The notes: generated by a model not told the origin, from the letters alone. A stretch of DNA of 64,000 nucleotides from Actinobacillus lignieresii (GCF_900444945.1 NZ_UFRM01000001.1:1527501-1591500); one strand, 5' to 3'. Counted from the first letter of the stretch, positions 29,053-39,963 are shown. Translations and numbers: made by a program.

Positions 29053-29511
29053 ATGACAAATTTTATTCTTTTGGTGGGTATTATTGCCGTGATACTGTTC
29101 GCTATCTACGATCAAAGTATTATGCCTAAGTTAAAAGGTGAAACCAAACTTGCCGTACGCTTACAAAAACAAGTTAAAGCAGATGCATGGATCCTAATCG
29201 GTTTGATTATCTTGCCGATCATTTACGGTATTCAAAACGGGATTGAAGCATTAACCATTTACTTGTTAGCCTTTTCGATTATACTCTGTATCTATACTGC
29301 CTTTTTACGTTCGCCTTATTTGCTATTAAAAGAGAGCGGCTTCTTCTTCGGCAATATCTTTTTCGAGTATAAAAATATCGTACAAATTAATCTGGCTGAC
29401 AATAATATCTTAGTCATCGATTTAAAAAGCGGTAGACGTTTACTCGTGCGTATTCAAGAGAAAGAAGATATTGAAAAAGTCGTGAACTTCTTTGGAGGAT
29501 ATAAACAATGA
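29053..29511 (+). CDS. yobD: YobD-like DUF986 membrane protein
   Basis: A 152-aa protein with three predicted helices and a soluble C-terminal part (SGFFFGNIFFEYKNIVQINLADNNILV). It matches E. coli YobD (DUF986), which also lies after manZ. Its role is unknown, but the linkage to the mannose PTS in both groups suggests a part in that system. The stop overlaps the manA ATG by 4 nt. Confidence 0.85.
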   Translation: MTNFILLVGIIAVILFAIYDQSIMPKLKGETKLAVRLQKQVKADAWILIGLIILPIIYGIQNGIEALTIYLLAFSIILCIYTAFLRSPYLLLKESGFFFGNIFFEYKNIVQINLADNNILVIDLKSGRRLLVRIQEKEDIEKVVNFFGGYKQ

Positions 29512-30713
29512 TTTTTAAACTAAAAGGGAAATTTCAGCATTATGTTTGGGGAGGTATGAACTTTATCCCGAATTTCCTTAAGTTATCCGATCCCGATGAC
29601 AAACCTTATGCCGAATATTGGCTGGGTGCGCATCCCGTTGCCCCTTCCGAAATCCTGTTTGAACAAAATTGGCTTCCTCTGGATAAAGTGATTGAAACGA
29701 CACCCGAATTACTCGGGGAAAAAATTCGCACCCAATTCGGCGACACATTGCCTTATCTATTGAAAATTTTAGATATAAAACAACCGCTTTCCATTCAAGT
29801 TCATCCGACTAAAAATGAAGCCGAGTACGGATTCGAACAAGAAAATCTGCGTAATATTCCGCTTAACGCACCGAATCGAATTTATAAAGACGCCAATCAT
29901 AAACCTGAAATGATGATCGCATTATCGGATGTCTGGGCGTTGCACGGCTTCAAACTGATTATCGATATTCAAGCCGCGCTTCAAGTACACGACTCGCTCA
30001 AACCTATTGCTCAAGCCTTGGAAGAAAAAGGGCTGCCGCTTGTGTATGCGGATATTATGCAAGCCGATAAACAGCAACTTGCTCAATGGATTTTACCGGT
30101 CGTCGAAGCCAAACGAGAAGAATATCAAGCGGATAAACTGAAGTTGGATAATCCCGATTACTGGGTTTGTTATATTGTCGAAAATATGCAATCGCCGATT
30201 GAAGAAATCGACGGCGGTTTAATTTGTTTCTATTTCTTCAATATCGTGCATATGAAAAAAGGCGAAGGTTTATATCAAGGAGCCGGTTTACCGCACGCTT
30301 ATTTGCGCGGGCAAAATATTGAATTAATGGCAAATTCGGATAACGTTATCCGCGGCGGCTTAACTCCGAAATATATTGATGTGCCGGCGTTATTACATTC
30401 GATAGATTATCGCCCGATTACCCCGAAGATTATTCCGCCTTATCAAGAAAACGACGGTTTCATTCATCTTTATCCGACGCCTGAAGCGAAAGATTTTGCA
30501 TTGCAACATATGCAATTCAACGCATTTGACGAAGAAAACTTTACGGCCGACTGTGCAAGTATCTTATTGGTGATGAAAGGCAGTATCTATATCGACCTCG
30601 GTGAAGAGTCCATTTATCTCCAACAAGGCGAAGCGATTTTCATTGCGGCGGAAAGCCAAGTCGAGATTATTGCCGAATCGGACGGTTATGCGGTCATTGC
30701 AACTGTGCCGTAA
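29508..30713 (+). CDS. manA: Mannose-6-phosphate isomerase, class I
   Basis: A 401-aa zinc enzyme that converts mannose-6-phosphate, delivered by ManXYZ, to fructose-6-phosphate. Zn-site motifs: QVHPTKNEAEYGF and YKDANHKPEMM; GAGLPHAYLRGQNIELMANSDN is the conserved active-site segment. Clustering with the PTS gives uptake and entry into glycolysis in one unit. Translationally coupled to yobD (ATGA). Confidence 0.94.
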   Translation: MIFKLKGKFQHYVWGGMNFIPNFLKLSDPDDKPYAEYWLGAHPVAPSEILFEQNWLPLDKVIETTPELLGEKIRTQFGDTLPYLLKILDIKQPLSIQVHPTKNEAEYGFEQENLRNIPLNAPNRIYKDANHKPEMMIALSDVWALHGFKLIIDIQAALQVHDSLKPIAQALEEKGLPLVYADIMQADKQQLAQWILPVVEAKREEYQADKLKLDNPDYWVCYIVENMQSPIEEIDGGLICFYFFNIVHMKKGEGLYQGAGLPHAYLRGQNIELMANSDNVIRGGLTPKYIDVPALLHSIDYRPITPKIIPPYQENDGFIHLYPTPEAKDFALQHMQFNAFDEENFTADCASILLVMKGSIYIDLGEESIYLQQGEAIFIAAESQVEIIAESDGYAVIATVP

Positions 30714-30774
30714 ATCTGACAATATATAGCGTAATATATCAAGTCGGCTTTTAGCTCTCATTACGAGGTGAATT

Positions 30775-31290
30775 ATGAAACACATTAAATTACTTAGCAC
30801 GGCGGTAGCATCATTCTTTTTAGCGTTTAATGCTCAAGCTGAAGGCAATAAAATTCAACCGACGGTTGAACATAAATCAGTAACTAAAAATGCACCTCTT
30901 TCGGCTAAAGAAAAACGCCTTAAACAATTTAATGACAGTATCGGGTTACGTTTTTTCGGTTATGAATTGGCTAAAAATAAAGAAGGGCAGCCGATGGTTA
31001 GCTTTAAATACAGTATTGAAAATAAAACCAAACGCAATATTCGTATCGTTCAATGGGCGATAAACTATGTTTACAATGATAAAGTTATCCTCACGCAAGA
31101 TGCGCCCGTTACCTTTAAAGATAACTTAAAACGCCAAACCACGGCGGAACTTGCCTTTGCCGTACCGGTTTCAGACTTACCGCAAGAAGCACAAGCCGTA
31201 TTTCTAAACCCGCAAGCACAGCTAACCGCGCAATTTGAAGCACGCCAAATCGTATTTTCCAACGGTGCTAAAATTATTGTAAATAAATAG
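30775..31290 (+). CDS. Exported protein of unknown function
   Basis: A 171-aa protein with a cleavable signal peptide (1-22, ending FNAQA). The mature part is basic at first (KEKRLKQFNDSIGLRF), then predicted beta-rich, alternating hydrophobic residues (VSFKYSIENKTKRNIRIVQWAINYVYND). I do not recognise a named family; the layout recalls small periplasmic beta-sandwich proteins. ATG with GAGGTG nearby. Own transcription unit between manA and apxID, ending at a bidirectional terminator. Confidence 0.72.
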   Translation: MKHIKLLSTAVASFFLAFNAQAEGNKIQPTVEHKSVTKNAPLSAKEKRLKQFNDSIGLRFFGYELAKNKEGQPMVSFKYSIENKTKRNIRIVQWAINYVYNDKVILTQDAPVTFKDNLKRQTTAELAFAVPVSDLPQEAQAVFLNPQAQLTAQFEARQIVFSNGAKIIVNK

Positions 31291-31305
31291 TCTTTAACAA
31301 ACGGC

Positions 31306-31362
31306 AAGCGGTCATATTTCATACGTTTTTTTGCAAAAAAGTAAGAAAATATGACCGCTTGT
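31306..31362. terminator. Bidirectional uptake-signal terminator before apxID end
   Basis: AAGCGGTCATATTT (31306-31319) and AAATATGACCGCTT (31347-31360) are perfectly complementary (14 bp), with TTTTTTTGCAAAAAA in the loop region. It separates the plus-strand exported protein from the 3' end of the minus-strand apxI operon. Confidence 0.85.
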
Positions 31363-31372
31363 TTTATCTGCT

Positions 31373-32809
31373 TTAGCGTTCTCTTAAACTCTCCGAGATT
31401 GATTCTTCCAAAGGGCTGAGTAAATAACTAATAACGCTACGTTCTCCAGTTTTAATTTCCGCCGTCACACTCATACCTGATCCAAGTTCAATTTCTTTGC
31501 CGTCTTTGCCGGATAAAGTTTTTCTGTCAATAGAAATAATCGAGTTAAAAACTAGACCGAGTTGCGGATGTTCGATGGCTTCCAGCGTGATATTTTTTAC
31601 TTTACCCATTAAATAGCCGTAACGAGTATAAGGAAAAGTTTCTACTTTGATCACCGCATCCTGACCGACCTCGATAAAACCGATATCCTTATTTTGAATT
31701 AACGCCGTTACCTCTAAAACATCATCTTCCGGAGCAATTACCATCAAGGTTTCGGCAGTCGTCACGACGCCGCCTACCGTATGGGTTTTAAGTTGCTGAA
31801 CCGTACCGGAAACCGGCGCACGAATCACCGAAGCAATTTGACGCTGCTCATTTTTTTCTAATTCGAGCGAAAGCTGTTTCTCCGCTTCAACATTTTGTTT
31901 CAACTTCTCCAGAATATCGGCTCTAAACAACTGAGTTATTAAATGTATTTCCTCTTTGGCTTGACGTAAGTCACTTTCCACTTCATTCAACCGAGATTTA
32001 TACACCGCCAACTCATTTACCGCTTCGATATAACGATTTTCTTGGGTCAATACATCATGTTTAGAAGTCGATTTCGAATTAAATAATTTTTTAAGATCTT
32101 TTAATCTTTCATTTTCAACTCGACTGATTCCCTCATATTTACGAATATTGGCTAAAACCGTTTGTTTTTCTGCTTCTCTACGTTGCAAAGCTAATTCTTT
32201 TTGATACTTTTGCTTTTGCCAAGCTTCAAATTGCTCGGTGATCAAATAGCGAATTCTGGTTTTATCTTCTTCCGTAGCATGTTTAAATTCATCCTTTGTC
32301 AGTTCAATGAGCGGCAACCTATCCGCCGCAACCGCCTCTAATAAAATTTCATAACGATAACGTTCCAATTTAGTCAGCGATAACGAACTTTTGATTTTTT
32401 GTTGATCCGCATCGGCTCCCAATGCGGTCAAGTGTAACAGCAACTGATCTTTCTCAACAAATTGTCCGTCTTGCACAAAGATTTCTTTAACCAAGGCGTT
32501 TTCAATCGGCTTAATTTCTTTGCTACGTCCGCTAAACGCTAATTTGCCCGTTGCGGTCGCCACAATTTCTACGTGACTGACAATTGAAATAACTAATGCC
32601 AAAAATAGGAACAGCATAATTAAATAAGCGATCAATCTCGGTTTTTTTGACACCGGTGTTTCAATCAGCTCTAAGTGTGCAGGTAAAAATTCATTTTCAT
32701 CCTTTTCTCGATCCGGCGTATCCAATTGATGACGAATTTTCCAGATCTCCGTCCAAACCGTTTTATAGCGTTGGAAAAACTCATATAAACCCATTAGCCA
32801 TGTTTTCAT
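31373..32809 (-). CDS. apxID: RTX toxin secretion adaptor ApxID (HlyD type)
   Basis: Periplasmic adaptor (478 aa) of the type I secretion system. A membrane anchor at about 58-78 (LIAYLIMLFLFLALVISIVS) is followed by a lipoyl-like part, a long coiled-coil (about 140-310, rich in E/K/L), and a beta-barrel C-terminal part. Links ApxIB to an outer-membrane TolC. Begins 8 nt after apxIB with GGAGGACTT. Full length and intact. Confidence 0.93.
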   Translation of the reverse strand: MKTWLMGLYEFFQRYKTVWTEIWKIRHQLDTPDREKDENEFLPAHLELIETPVSKKPRLIAYLIMLFLFLALVISIVSHVEIVATATGKLAFSGRSKEIKPIENALVKEIFVQDGQFVEKDQLLLHLTALGADADQQKIKSSLSLTKLERYRYEILLEAVAADRLPLIELTKDEFKHATEEDKTRIRYLITEQFEAWQKQKYQKELALQRREAEKQTVLANIRKYEGISRVENERLKDLKKLFNSKSTSKHDVLTQENRYIEAVNELAVYKSRLNEVESDLRQAKEEIHLITQLFRADILEKLKQNVEAEKQLSLELEKNEQRQIASVIRAPVSGTVQQLKTHTVGGVVTTAETLMVIAPEDDVLEVTALIQNKDIGFIEVGQDAVIKVETFPYTRYGYLMGKVKNITLEAIEHPQLGLVFNSIISIDRKTLSGKDGKEIELGSGMSVTAEIKTGERSVISYLLSPLEESISESLRER

Positions 32810-32817
32810 AAGTCCTC

Positions 32818-34941
32818 CTATTCCGATTGTAATTGGTGTAAGTAGTGATATAAGCCGTTCGGATCGGCAAGCAGCTCTTTATGCTTACCTTGTTCCACAA
32901 TCTGACCTTTTTCCATCACAATAATACGGTCGGCATTTTTTACCGTAGATAAACGGTGTGCAATGATAATTACCGTTCTCCCTTTACAAATCTGGTGCAT
33001 ATTGCGCATGATAATATGCTCGGATTCATAATCTAATGCGCTGGTCGCTTCATCAAAAATTAAGATTTTCGGGTTATTCACCAAAGCGCGTGCAATCGCA
33101 ATACGTTGGCGTTGCCCGCCCGATAGCCCCGCACCTTGCTCACCGACAATCGTGTTATATCCCTCGCGCAATTCGGAAATAAATTCATGTGCGCCGGCTA
33201 ATTTTGCCGCATGGACAATTTTTTCCATCAACATCCCCGGATCCGCTAAGGCAATATTATCTCGAATACTACGATTTAATAGTACGTTATCTTGTAATAC
33301 TACTCCGACTTGACGGCGTAACCAATTCGGATCCGCCAATGCCAAATCATGCCCATCTATTAATACCTGACCGTTTTCCGGAATATAAAAACGTTGAATT
33401 AGTTTCGTTAAGGTGCTCTTCCCTGAACCTGAACGTCCTACGATACCGATCACTTCACCTTGCTGAATCGATAAATTCACATCATTTAAAATCACCGGCG
33501 CATCCGGTTTGTAGCGGAAGCGTATATTACGGAAGGTAATATCGCCTTTAATTTCCGGTAACGCCAATTTTCCTTGATAGCTCTCGGTCGGAGAGTTTAA
33601 AACATCACCTAAACGCGTTACCGAAATTCCCACTTGTTGGAAATCTTGCCAAAGTTGCGCCAAACGAATCACCGGTGCAATCACTTGACCGGATAGCATA
33701 TTAAATGCGATTAATTGCCCAATACTTAAATCGCCTGAAATCACTAAATGTGCGCCTAGCCATAAGGTAATAACCATCACGACTTTTTGAATAAATTGCA
33801 CGCCTTGCTGTCCGATAGTGGCTAATGTGGTTACACGGAATCCCGCCGATACATAGCTGGCTAATTGCTTATCCCAGATATTAGTCATTTGAGGGGTAAC
33901 CGCCAACGCTTTAATCGTATTGATTGCAGTCACCGATTCCACCAAAAATGACTGATTGTCCGCACCACGTGCGAATTTTTCATCTAAACGGTGGCGTAAA
34001 ATAGGGCTGATAAAAATCGACCACCCCATATAAAACGGTAACGAGCCTAAAATCACAAGAGTGAGTTTAGGGCTGTAATACCACATCACTGCAAAGAAGA
34101 TAAAGGAAAACATTAAATCCAATACGGAAGTGAGTGCTTGCCCGGTTAAGAAGTTGCGGATTTGATCAAGCTCCCGTACACGCGCCACCGTATCGCCGAC
34201 CCGACGATTTTCAAAATAAGAGATGGGTAACGCCAACAAATGTCTAAATAACCTTGCTCCTAATTCCACGTCAATACGGCTGGTACTATGCGCAAAAATA
34301 TAAGTACGTAAACCGCTCAATACGATTTCGAACAATACGACTATCGCTAATGCGACCGTGATTACGTTTAAAGTTGAAAAACCGCGATGTACCAAGACCT
34401 TATCCATCACGACTTGGAAGAAAAGCGGTGTAATTAAGGCAAAAATTTGCAAAAAAATTGAAACAATTAATGTTTCAACAAAAATCTTACGATATTTAAT
34501 CACGGCGGGAATAAACCATGTAAAGTCAAACTTCGCCAGCTTGCCTACCATAGATGCGCGAGATGCAATTAAAATCAGTTTACCTTGATATAGGCTTTCA
34601 AACTCCGTTTGTTCCAAAATACGAGGATTATGCGTTTCCAAATCAAAGATTAAATACTTTTTTGCTTCGTTATCAATTTTAGTCAGAATGAAATGTTTAC
34701 CGTCCTCGCGCCATACCAATGCCGGTAACGCAATAAATGCCAAGCGATCAATTGATTTCTTTACTTGTTTTGCCTTAAGTTCTAATGATTTTGCGGCTAA
34801 TAGCCAAGCGGTTAAATCTAAGCCTTTTCCTTCAATATCGAATTTATGTTTTAGTTCTTCCGGATTTACCGCTATATTGTGATACTGCGCTAAAATCGTG
34901 AGCGCATATAATCCGTAATCTTCTTCCTGATGAAAATCCAT
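32818..34941 (-). CDS. apxIB: RTX toxin ABC exporter ApxIB (HlyB type)
   Basis: A 707-aa ABC exporter, the same length as HlyB. N-terminal C39-like domain (about 1-125) that lacks the catalytic Cys (begins [12 protein letters not shown]), a membrane domain (about 150-440), and a nucleotide-binding domain with [27 protein letters not shown] and [15 protein letters not shown]. Exports RTX toxins by their C-terminal signal. Intact. In A. pleuropneumoniae ApxIBD also exports ApxII, whose operon lacks its own B and D. Confidence 0.94.
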   Translation of the reverse strand: MDFHQEEDYGLYALTILAQYHNIAVNPEELKHKFDIEGKGLDLTAWLLAAKSLELKAKQVKKSIDRLAFIALPALVWREDGKHFILTKIDNEAKKYLIFDLETHNPRILEQTEFESLYQGKLILIASRASMVGKLAKFDFTWFIPAVIKYRKIFVETLIVSIFLQIFALITPLFFQVVMDKVLVHRGFSTLNVITVALAIVVLFEIVLSGLRTYIFAHSTSRIDVELGARLFRHLLALPISYFENRRVGDTVARVRELDQIRNFLTGQALTSVLDLMFSFIFFAVMWYYSPKLTLVILGSLPFYMGWSIFISPILRHRLDEKFARGADNQSFLVESVTAINTIKALAVTPQMTNIWDKQLASYVSAGFRVTTLATIGQQGVQFIQKVVMVITLWLGAHLVISGDLSIGQLIAFNMLSGQVIAPVIRLAQLWQDFQQVGISVTRLGDVLNSPTESYQGKLALPEIKGDITFRNIRFRYKPDAPVILNDVNLSIQQGEVIGIVGRSGSGKSTLTKLIQRFYIPENGQVLIDGHDLALADPNWLRRQVGVVLQDNVLLNRSIRDNIALADPGMLMEKIVHAAKLAGAHEFISELREGYNTIVGEQGAGLSGGQRQRIAIARALVNNPKILIFDEATSALDYESEHIIMRNMHQICKGRTVIIIAHRLSTVKNADRIIVMEKGQIVEQGKHKELLADPNGLYHYLHQLQSE

Positions 34942-34953
34942 TTGCTCCTCCGT

Positions 34954-34998
34954 AAAAAAATAGCAACCCTACACACCTAATATATAGGATTGCTATTT
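34954..34998 (-). terminator. Attenuating terminator between apxIA and apxIB
   Basis: On the minus strand, AAATAGCAATCCTAT (34998-34984) pairs with AGGGTTGCTATTT (34970-34958), followed by more T. It sits in the 77-bp gap between apxIA and apxIB, where hly-type operons carry a terminator that lowers B and D relative to C and A. Predicts that most transcripts stop after apxIA. Confidence 0.82.
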
Positions 34999-35018
34999 AT
35001 CATCTAAAAATAACTATC

Positions 35019-38000
35019 TTAAGCCGCTTGTGCCAAAGAATAACTCAAAGAATTTGTTACATTATTAGCTGAGTTGTTATAGACTAAAGGTCCGCCGGAG
35101 CCTACAGAAACTTTTCCGTGATCACCGGTAAATGCGCCTGTAGATGAAATAATTTTTTCTATTTCATTACTAATTGACGTTAATTTATCTTTACCTTGTC
35201 TATAGTAATAGTTAGAGGTTAAGTAATATTCATTTTTTCTATGAGTATAATCATCAATGTATTTCTCAAGAAGCTCCGCTGTGAAAACATTTCCGTCTTT
35301 ATCAATAATCTCCTCAATTTTGCTATTTGAACGACTTAAACCGTCATGTTTTCTAAATTCTTTGAACCAATTTTTGAGAGCAATTTTTGATTCCGCATAT
35401 TCAAGATTAACATTACCCGGAGCTAAAACGATATCATCACCAATTCGATAATATGCAAGTGAGTCAAAACTAATATCTGCTAAGAATAGTTTATCAACAT
35501 CTTGCGCACGACCTTGCTCTTCATTGATGGTATGGATACCATAACCGGAACGATAAACATAGAAATCACTACCTGCACTACCTTCAAGATAATCGTTTCC
35601 TTCACCGCCTTCTAGGTAATCATTACCTGTACCGCTATAAAGTTTATCGTTACCCTTGCCGCCTAGCAGTACATTATTTGTATCTACGTCGATAGCTTGT
35701 AACTCATCATCACCGTCACCACCACTTAAGAAATTATTTCCTCGGTTACCGTATAATTTATCATTGCCGTTTCCGCCATAGATATGGTCATTACCGTCAC
35801 CGCCTGTAATCGTATCGTTACCGTCATCACCATATAAAATATCGTGACCACCTTTACCTTCGATTTCATAATCGCCATTACTGCCGTGGAAAATATCTGT
35901 GAAGTTACTACCAAAGAATTTATCTTTACAGTTACTACCGATAATTTCTTCAACCGAATGTAGCTCGTCTTTAGCAATAAAATTATGATTCAGATGCCCT
36001 AATTCATAATCACGATATTCCAATTTTTCACTACGTTTACCGACTGAAGCTTCTTGCGTTTTAGTAACTTCTTTAAGTACTTTTACATCTCCACCTACAA
36101 CTCTTGAAACGATATATTCACCTCGTTGAGTAGCTTTTGTTCCATCAATCGTTAAATAGCCTGTATCTGTTTTATCGTAGTACACCACATCATGTCCGTT
36201 ACCCGCATGTATAATTGATGAACCGGATGCAAGATATATACGATCATTTTTCTCACCTAGATGAGATTCGATAGTTACATGTCTTTGAGTACCATTTTTC
36301 TCAACTGCAAATTGGATAAGATTCGTATAGTCATAAATCGCATTATGTGACTGCACACCGGTTACCACCCATTTTTCTTTACCTTTAACGAATAATTCGG
36401 TCATATATTCGTATTTACCGGTTTGCTTACGCTCACGAATCTCTTCACCTACGGTAAAGACCGGCGTAACAAATTTCAATAAAGTGGTTTTGTTAATTGA
36501 AGAAAGGTCGATTTTACCTTCAAGCGGATCAAACACTTTTTTATCAAAACGATCCGGATCTTTCTCTAACAATTTTCCTTCTTCAAAGAAATCGACATAA
36601 GCCTTACCGCTTTTCGCATCCGCACCTTTACGGGTGATACCGGCAAGTTCACCTATATTCACATCCCAACGTTGTTGCGTGATTGCCACCACTCGTTCTA
36701 CCGAATACTCTTTATTGTATTGTGATAACAACTCAAAGGTATCTTCTAAGAATGCGGAATGGCGAGCGTCATAACCGTTTTCAAAATAGTTCTTACCGTG
36801 TTTTTTCTCCCATTCATCAATCTTATTCGCTAATTTCGTTGCCACTCTCTCAAAGATTGCTTGCTTAGAAGCGTCTAAAATACCTGAAATGATACCGGTA
36901 ATTGCACTGACTAAAGCGGCTACCGGCGCACCGACTAATGAACCGGTTGCAGCGGCACCGACACCTGCGGAAGCTGCACTTAATACGCTGTTAATCGTGG
37001 TTAATGCCGCCTCAATCGCACCGGTTTCACGGTAGAATGACGCTAATAAACTATCGCCTTCATAACCGAATTTTTTAAAACGTTCGGAATATTGTTCAAG
37101 CTGTTTCGCACGCTCAAATTTATCCGCCACGTTTAAGAATGAAAGCGGGCTAATCGCTAATGCAACCACCGAACCGATTAAACCGCCGGTTGCCGCCGTG
37201 GTGGATAAACCTGCCGCCACACGCTGCGCAATAATATATTGAGAAACAGCTTTACCTATATTTCCTAAAATTTTGGTTGAGATTTCAATCCCTGCCGCCG
37301 CTTTCGTACCTGCATCCGCATCTTTATTACTTAAAATGAATGAAGCGGAAACGACCGATAAGATACCCGATACGGCATCGAATCCCGGACCGGCAAGACT
37401 TAAATCCGGAAGGTTATTTAACTTACTTGCCAAACCGCTTAAGCGAGTGTTAGATAAGGCACTGCCCAATTTACCTAATTGTTCGGCAAACGCATCTACC
37501 GTACCCGTTGCACTTGCAATGTTATCGACTAACTGAGCGGCTAGATCCCCGCTTTAGCTAATTCCGAACTACTAACGTCTTCACCGTTTCTACGACGACG
37601 AAGCAGGCTGTCAAGATCCATACCCGCAATAGCCGTACCTAAAAAACTTTGTAAAGCGGAAAGTGCTGTTTGCGTTTTATTTAAACGTTGCCCTAATGCT
37701 TCCGATGAACCGCCAAGCGATTTACTTAATTTTTGGTTCTTATTCAGTAACTTATCTAACTGAGGTGCAAATAATGCGATGCCTCGTTCCGAGAAACCTA
37801 ACAGTTTTCAGTCGTACCGAATAATTCTTTCGCTAATGCGGTACCGTCTTTTTCCGAGCGATGTACTTCGATCCCTAAAGCCTCCGCTGCTTTCACTAAA
37901 TCATTAAGACTTGAGCCGGTACTAGCTTGATAATCTTTCGGAATATATAAAATTAATTTCTGCCCTGCTTGCTTTGCCTGCCCCAAACCATTTTTTAATG

Positions 38001-38088
38001 CGCCGGCACCTGATTTAGCTGCACTTTTTGTATGTTGATTAAGTGAATCAATCAATCCTTTGACTCTATCGAGCTGAGAGTTACTCAT
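35019..38088 (-). pseudogene. apxIA: RTX toxin ApxIA, broken by two small deletions
   Basis: Homologue of the pore-forming haemolysin ApxIA (normally about 1022 aa). Reading from 38088, the frame is open for 96 codons and stops at 37798-37800: a run GAAAACTG reads as if one A were lost from GAAAAACTG, turning expected TEKLLGF or TENLLGF into TENC-stop. The next frame is open (LLGFSERGIALFAPQ) until TAG in GGGATCTAG near 37542. Alignment to HlyA suggests loss of one GATC from GATCGATC. From there the frame is open to 35019. The long part carries the hydrophobic pore region (from about 37400), acylation region and glycine-rich RTX repeats (about 36000-35580, GGxGxDx). C-terminal secretion signal present. 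Expected product: a 96-aa fragment. Sequencing error is the alternative. Confidence 0.85.
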
Positions 38089-38097
38089 ATTGTCTCC

Positions 38098-38616
38098 TTA
38101 GCTATTTACTAATGAAAATTTAAAATTTTGTTTATTTTTTAGTTCACTCATTAATTCAAAGTGATATTGTTGAAAAATTTTACTTGCCAGTTTCTTATCA
38201 ATTTTTCCTCCATGAAATTCTGAAATTTTCCCTACTCGAGAGTCCGGATCAACTCGAATAGCCCTAAACAGCTCATTCGGGAAGTTATCTCGCATATGTT
38301 TGTATAATGCGTCACTATCTCCGAACGGTGCTATCCAATCTATAAACCATCGACGATCGCCGGAAGTCCAATCATCCGCAACTAGCGAGGCAACATCATC
38401 AAGGTATTTAATTTCATTTTCTAAATTCAAATTTGCCCAGCTACAAAATGCAATAGGAAAACCGTCACGCTTTAACAAAACATATTGATTACTCTCAATT
38501 GCGGGTAGCACATTAATTGCTAACAAAGAAAGCGGCCACTTTCGATGTAAAGGGGAACTTGCCCATAACCATGCAACCTCGCCTAACACTTCAAACCCAT
38601 TAATTTTTTTAGTCAT
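38098..38616 (-). CDS. apxIC: RTX toxin-activating lysine acyltransferase ApxIC
   Basis: A 172-aa acyltransferase that fatty-acylates two internal lysines of the protoxin using acyl-ACP. The HlyC signature SSPLHRKWP contains catalytic H24; D93 lies in [30 protein letters not shown] is also conserved. Full length and intact. GGGGGG before the ATG serves as ribosome site. Starts the apxI operon, 9 nt before apxIA. With apxIA broken, it has no intact partner in this window. Confidence 0.93.
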   Translation of the reverse strand: MTKKINGFEVLGEVAWLWASSPLHRKWPLSLLAINVLPAIESNQYVLLKRDGFPIAFCSWANLNLENEIKYLDDVASLVADDWTSGDRRWFIDWIAPFGDSDALYKHMRDNFPNELFRAIRVDPDSRVGKISEFHGGKIDKKLASKIFQQYHFELMSELKNKQNFKFSLVNS

Positions 38617-38907
38617 TCATTCCCCCCAGATTAGATAACGGTATTGTCGTTCGTCTAACCCAAATGTAAAAATTTACTGATAAATATTTAAAAGTGTAAA
38701 CTTTTTAATATTTATGAAAATTATAAATATATAAAAACAAATCTTACATTGTTGTTTTTTATAAAATATCGGCAATTAATCTTATATTTTGTGAACTGCT
38801 TCACGGTATTTTTTATTCAATTACGGTAAATTAGTTTTAATAAGAAGAATGCGGATGATTAAATTCACCGCATTTTGTTGATTTATGCTCAATATAAGGC
38901 TTTGATT
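38617..38907. promoter_or_regulatory. Divergent apxI/afu control region with CRP site and hairpin
   Basis: A 291-bp AT-rich region. TGTGAACTGCTTCACG (38790-38805) matches the CRP dyad TGTGA-N6-TCACA with one mismatch. TAAATT at 38827-38832 could be a class II -10 for afuA. A hairpin AATGCGG...CCGCATT (38848-38874, with inner TGA/TCA pairing) precedes afuA, perhaps an attenuator. The apxI side (38620-38760) is A/T tracts; its promoter was not resolved. No Fur box was seen. Confidence 0.55.
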
Positions 38908-39948
38908 ATGAAATTTGGAAAACTTTCTTTAGCGGTTTCAACCGCATTACTCGGTGCGGGTCTAATGTTTAGTTCTGCGGCACAAGCAAAAGGGCGTTTA
39001 GTGATTTACTGTAGTGCGACCAATGTGATGCGTGAGAATGCGGCAAAAACATTCGAACAAAAATATGATGTGAAAACCTCTTTTATCCGAAACGGTTCCG
39101 GAAGTACTTTTGCAAAAATTGAAGCGGAAAAAAATAATCCGCAAGCGGACGTTTGGTACGGCGGTACTTTAGACCCGCAATCGCAAGCAGGCGAATTAGG
39201 TTTATTGGAAGCATACCGTTCGCCGAATATCGACCAAATTATGCCGAAGTTCCAAGATCCGGCAAAAGTAAAAGGTAACTTAAGTTCGGCGGTATATATC
39301 GGCATTTTAGGCTTTGCGGTAAATACCGAACGTTTGAAAAAATTAGGCATTGAAAAGATTCCGCAATGCTGGAACGATTTAACCGATCCTAAATTGAAAG
39401 GCGAAATTCAAATTGCCGATCCGCAAAGTTCAGGCACAGCCTATACCGCTATCGCAACTTTCGCTCAACTTTGGGGCGAAGATAAAGCGTTCGATTACTT
39501 CAAACATCTCCATCCGAATATTTCTCAATATACCAAATCGGGTATCACACCGGCACGTAATGCCGCTCGTGGCGAAACTACGGTCGGTATCGGCTTCTTA
39601 CACGACTATGCGTTAGAAAAAGAGCAGGGCGCACCACTTGAAATGGTTGTGCCGTGCGAAGGTACCGGCTATGAATTAGGCGGTGTGAGTATCTTAAAAG
39701 GTGCGAGAAACTTAGATAACGCTAAATTATTCGTTGATTTCGCGCTTTCTAAAGAAGGTCAGGAAACCGCATGGAAAAAAGGTCAAGCTTTACAAACGCT
39801 AACCAATACCACGGCTGAACAATCGCCGCTTGCTTTTGATCTTACTAAACTCAAACTGATCGATTACGATTTTGAAAAATACGGTGCAAGTGACGAACGT
39901 AAACGCTTAATCAATAAATGGGTTGATGAAGTAAAATTAGCGAAATAA
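38908..39948 (+). CDS. afuA: AfuA periplasmic binding protein (sugar phosphate)
   Basis: A 346-aa solute-binding protein with signal peptide 1-27 (MFSSAAQA). It resembles ferric-binding proteins (FbpA/AfuA), and the family is named for iron uptake. Published work on A. pleuropneumoniae AfuA found it binds hexose phosphates such as glucose-6-phosphate instead; I follow that. Consistent with it, the upstream region has a CRP-like site and no Fur box. The ATG at 38908 is chosen for AAGG at 38896-38899; an upstream TTG extension is rejected. Confidence 0.85.
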   Translation: MKFGKLSLAVSTALLGAGLMFSSAAQAKGRLVIYCSATNVMRENAAKTFEQKYDVKTSFIRNGSGSTFAKIEAEKNNPQADVWYGGTLDPQSQAGELGLLEAYRSPNIDQIMPKFQDPAKVKGNLSSAVYIGILGFAVNTERLKKLGIEKIPQCWNDLTDPKLKGEIQIADPQSSGTAYTAIATFAQLWGEDKAFDYFKHLHPNISQYTKSGITPARNAARGETTVGIGFLHDYALEKEQGAPLEMVVPCEGTGYELGGVSILKGARNLDNAKLFVDFALSKEGQETAWKKGQALQTLTNTTAEQSPLAFDLTKLKLIDYDFEKYGASDERKRLINKWVDEVKLAK

Positions 39949-39963
39949 TTATTCGCCTTTGAT

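Noticed and set aside
33189..33539. Plus-strand ORF opposite apxIB
   Set aside because: A shadow of the conserved nucleotide-binding domain; no ribosome site and no recognisable protein features.
35019..37469. ORF 35019-37469 as a separate gene starting at 37469
   Set aside because: Its first codon is a TTG inside the conserved toxin sequence, without a ribosome site, and the matching upstream part continues in other frames. It is the 3' part of broken apxIA.
38617..38760. ops/JUMPstart (RfaH) element before apxIC
   Set aside because: Looked for GGCGGTAGC-like sequence on the minus strand; none was found in this A/T-rich region.
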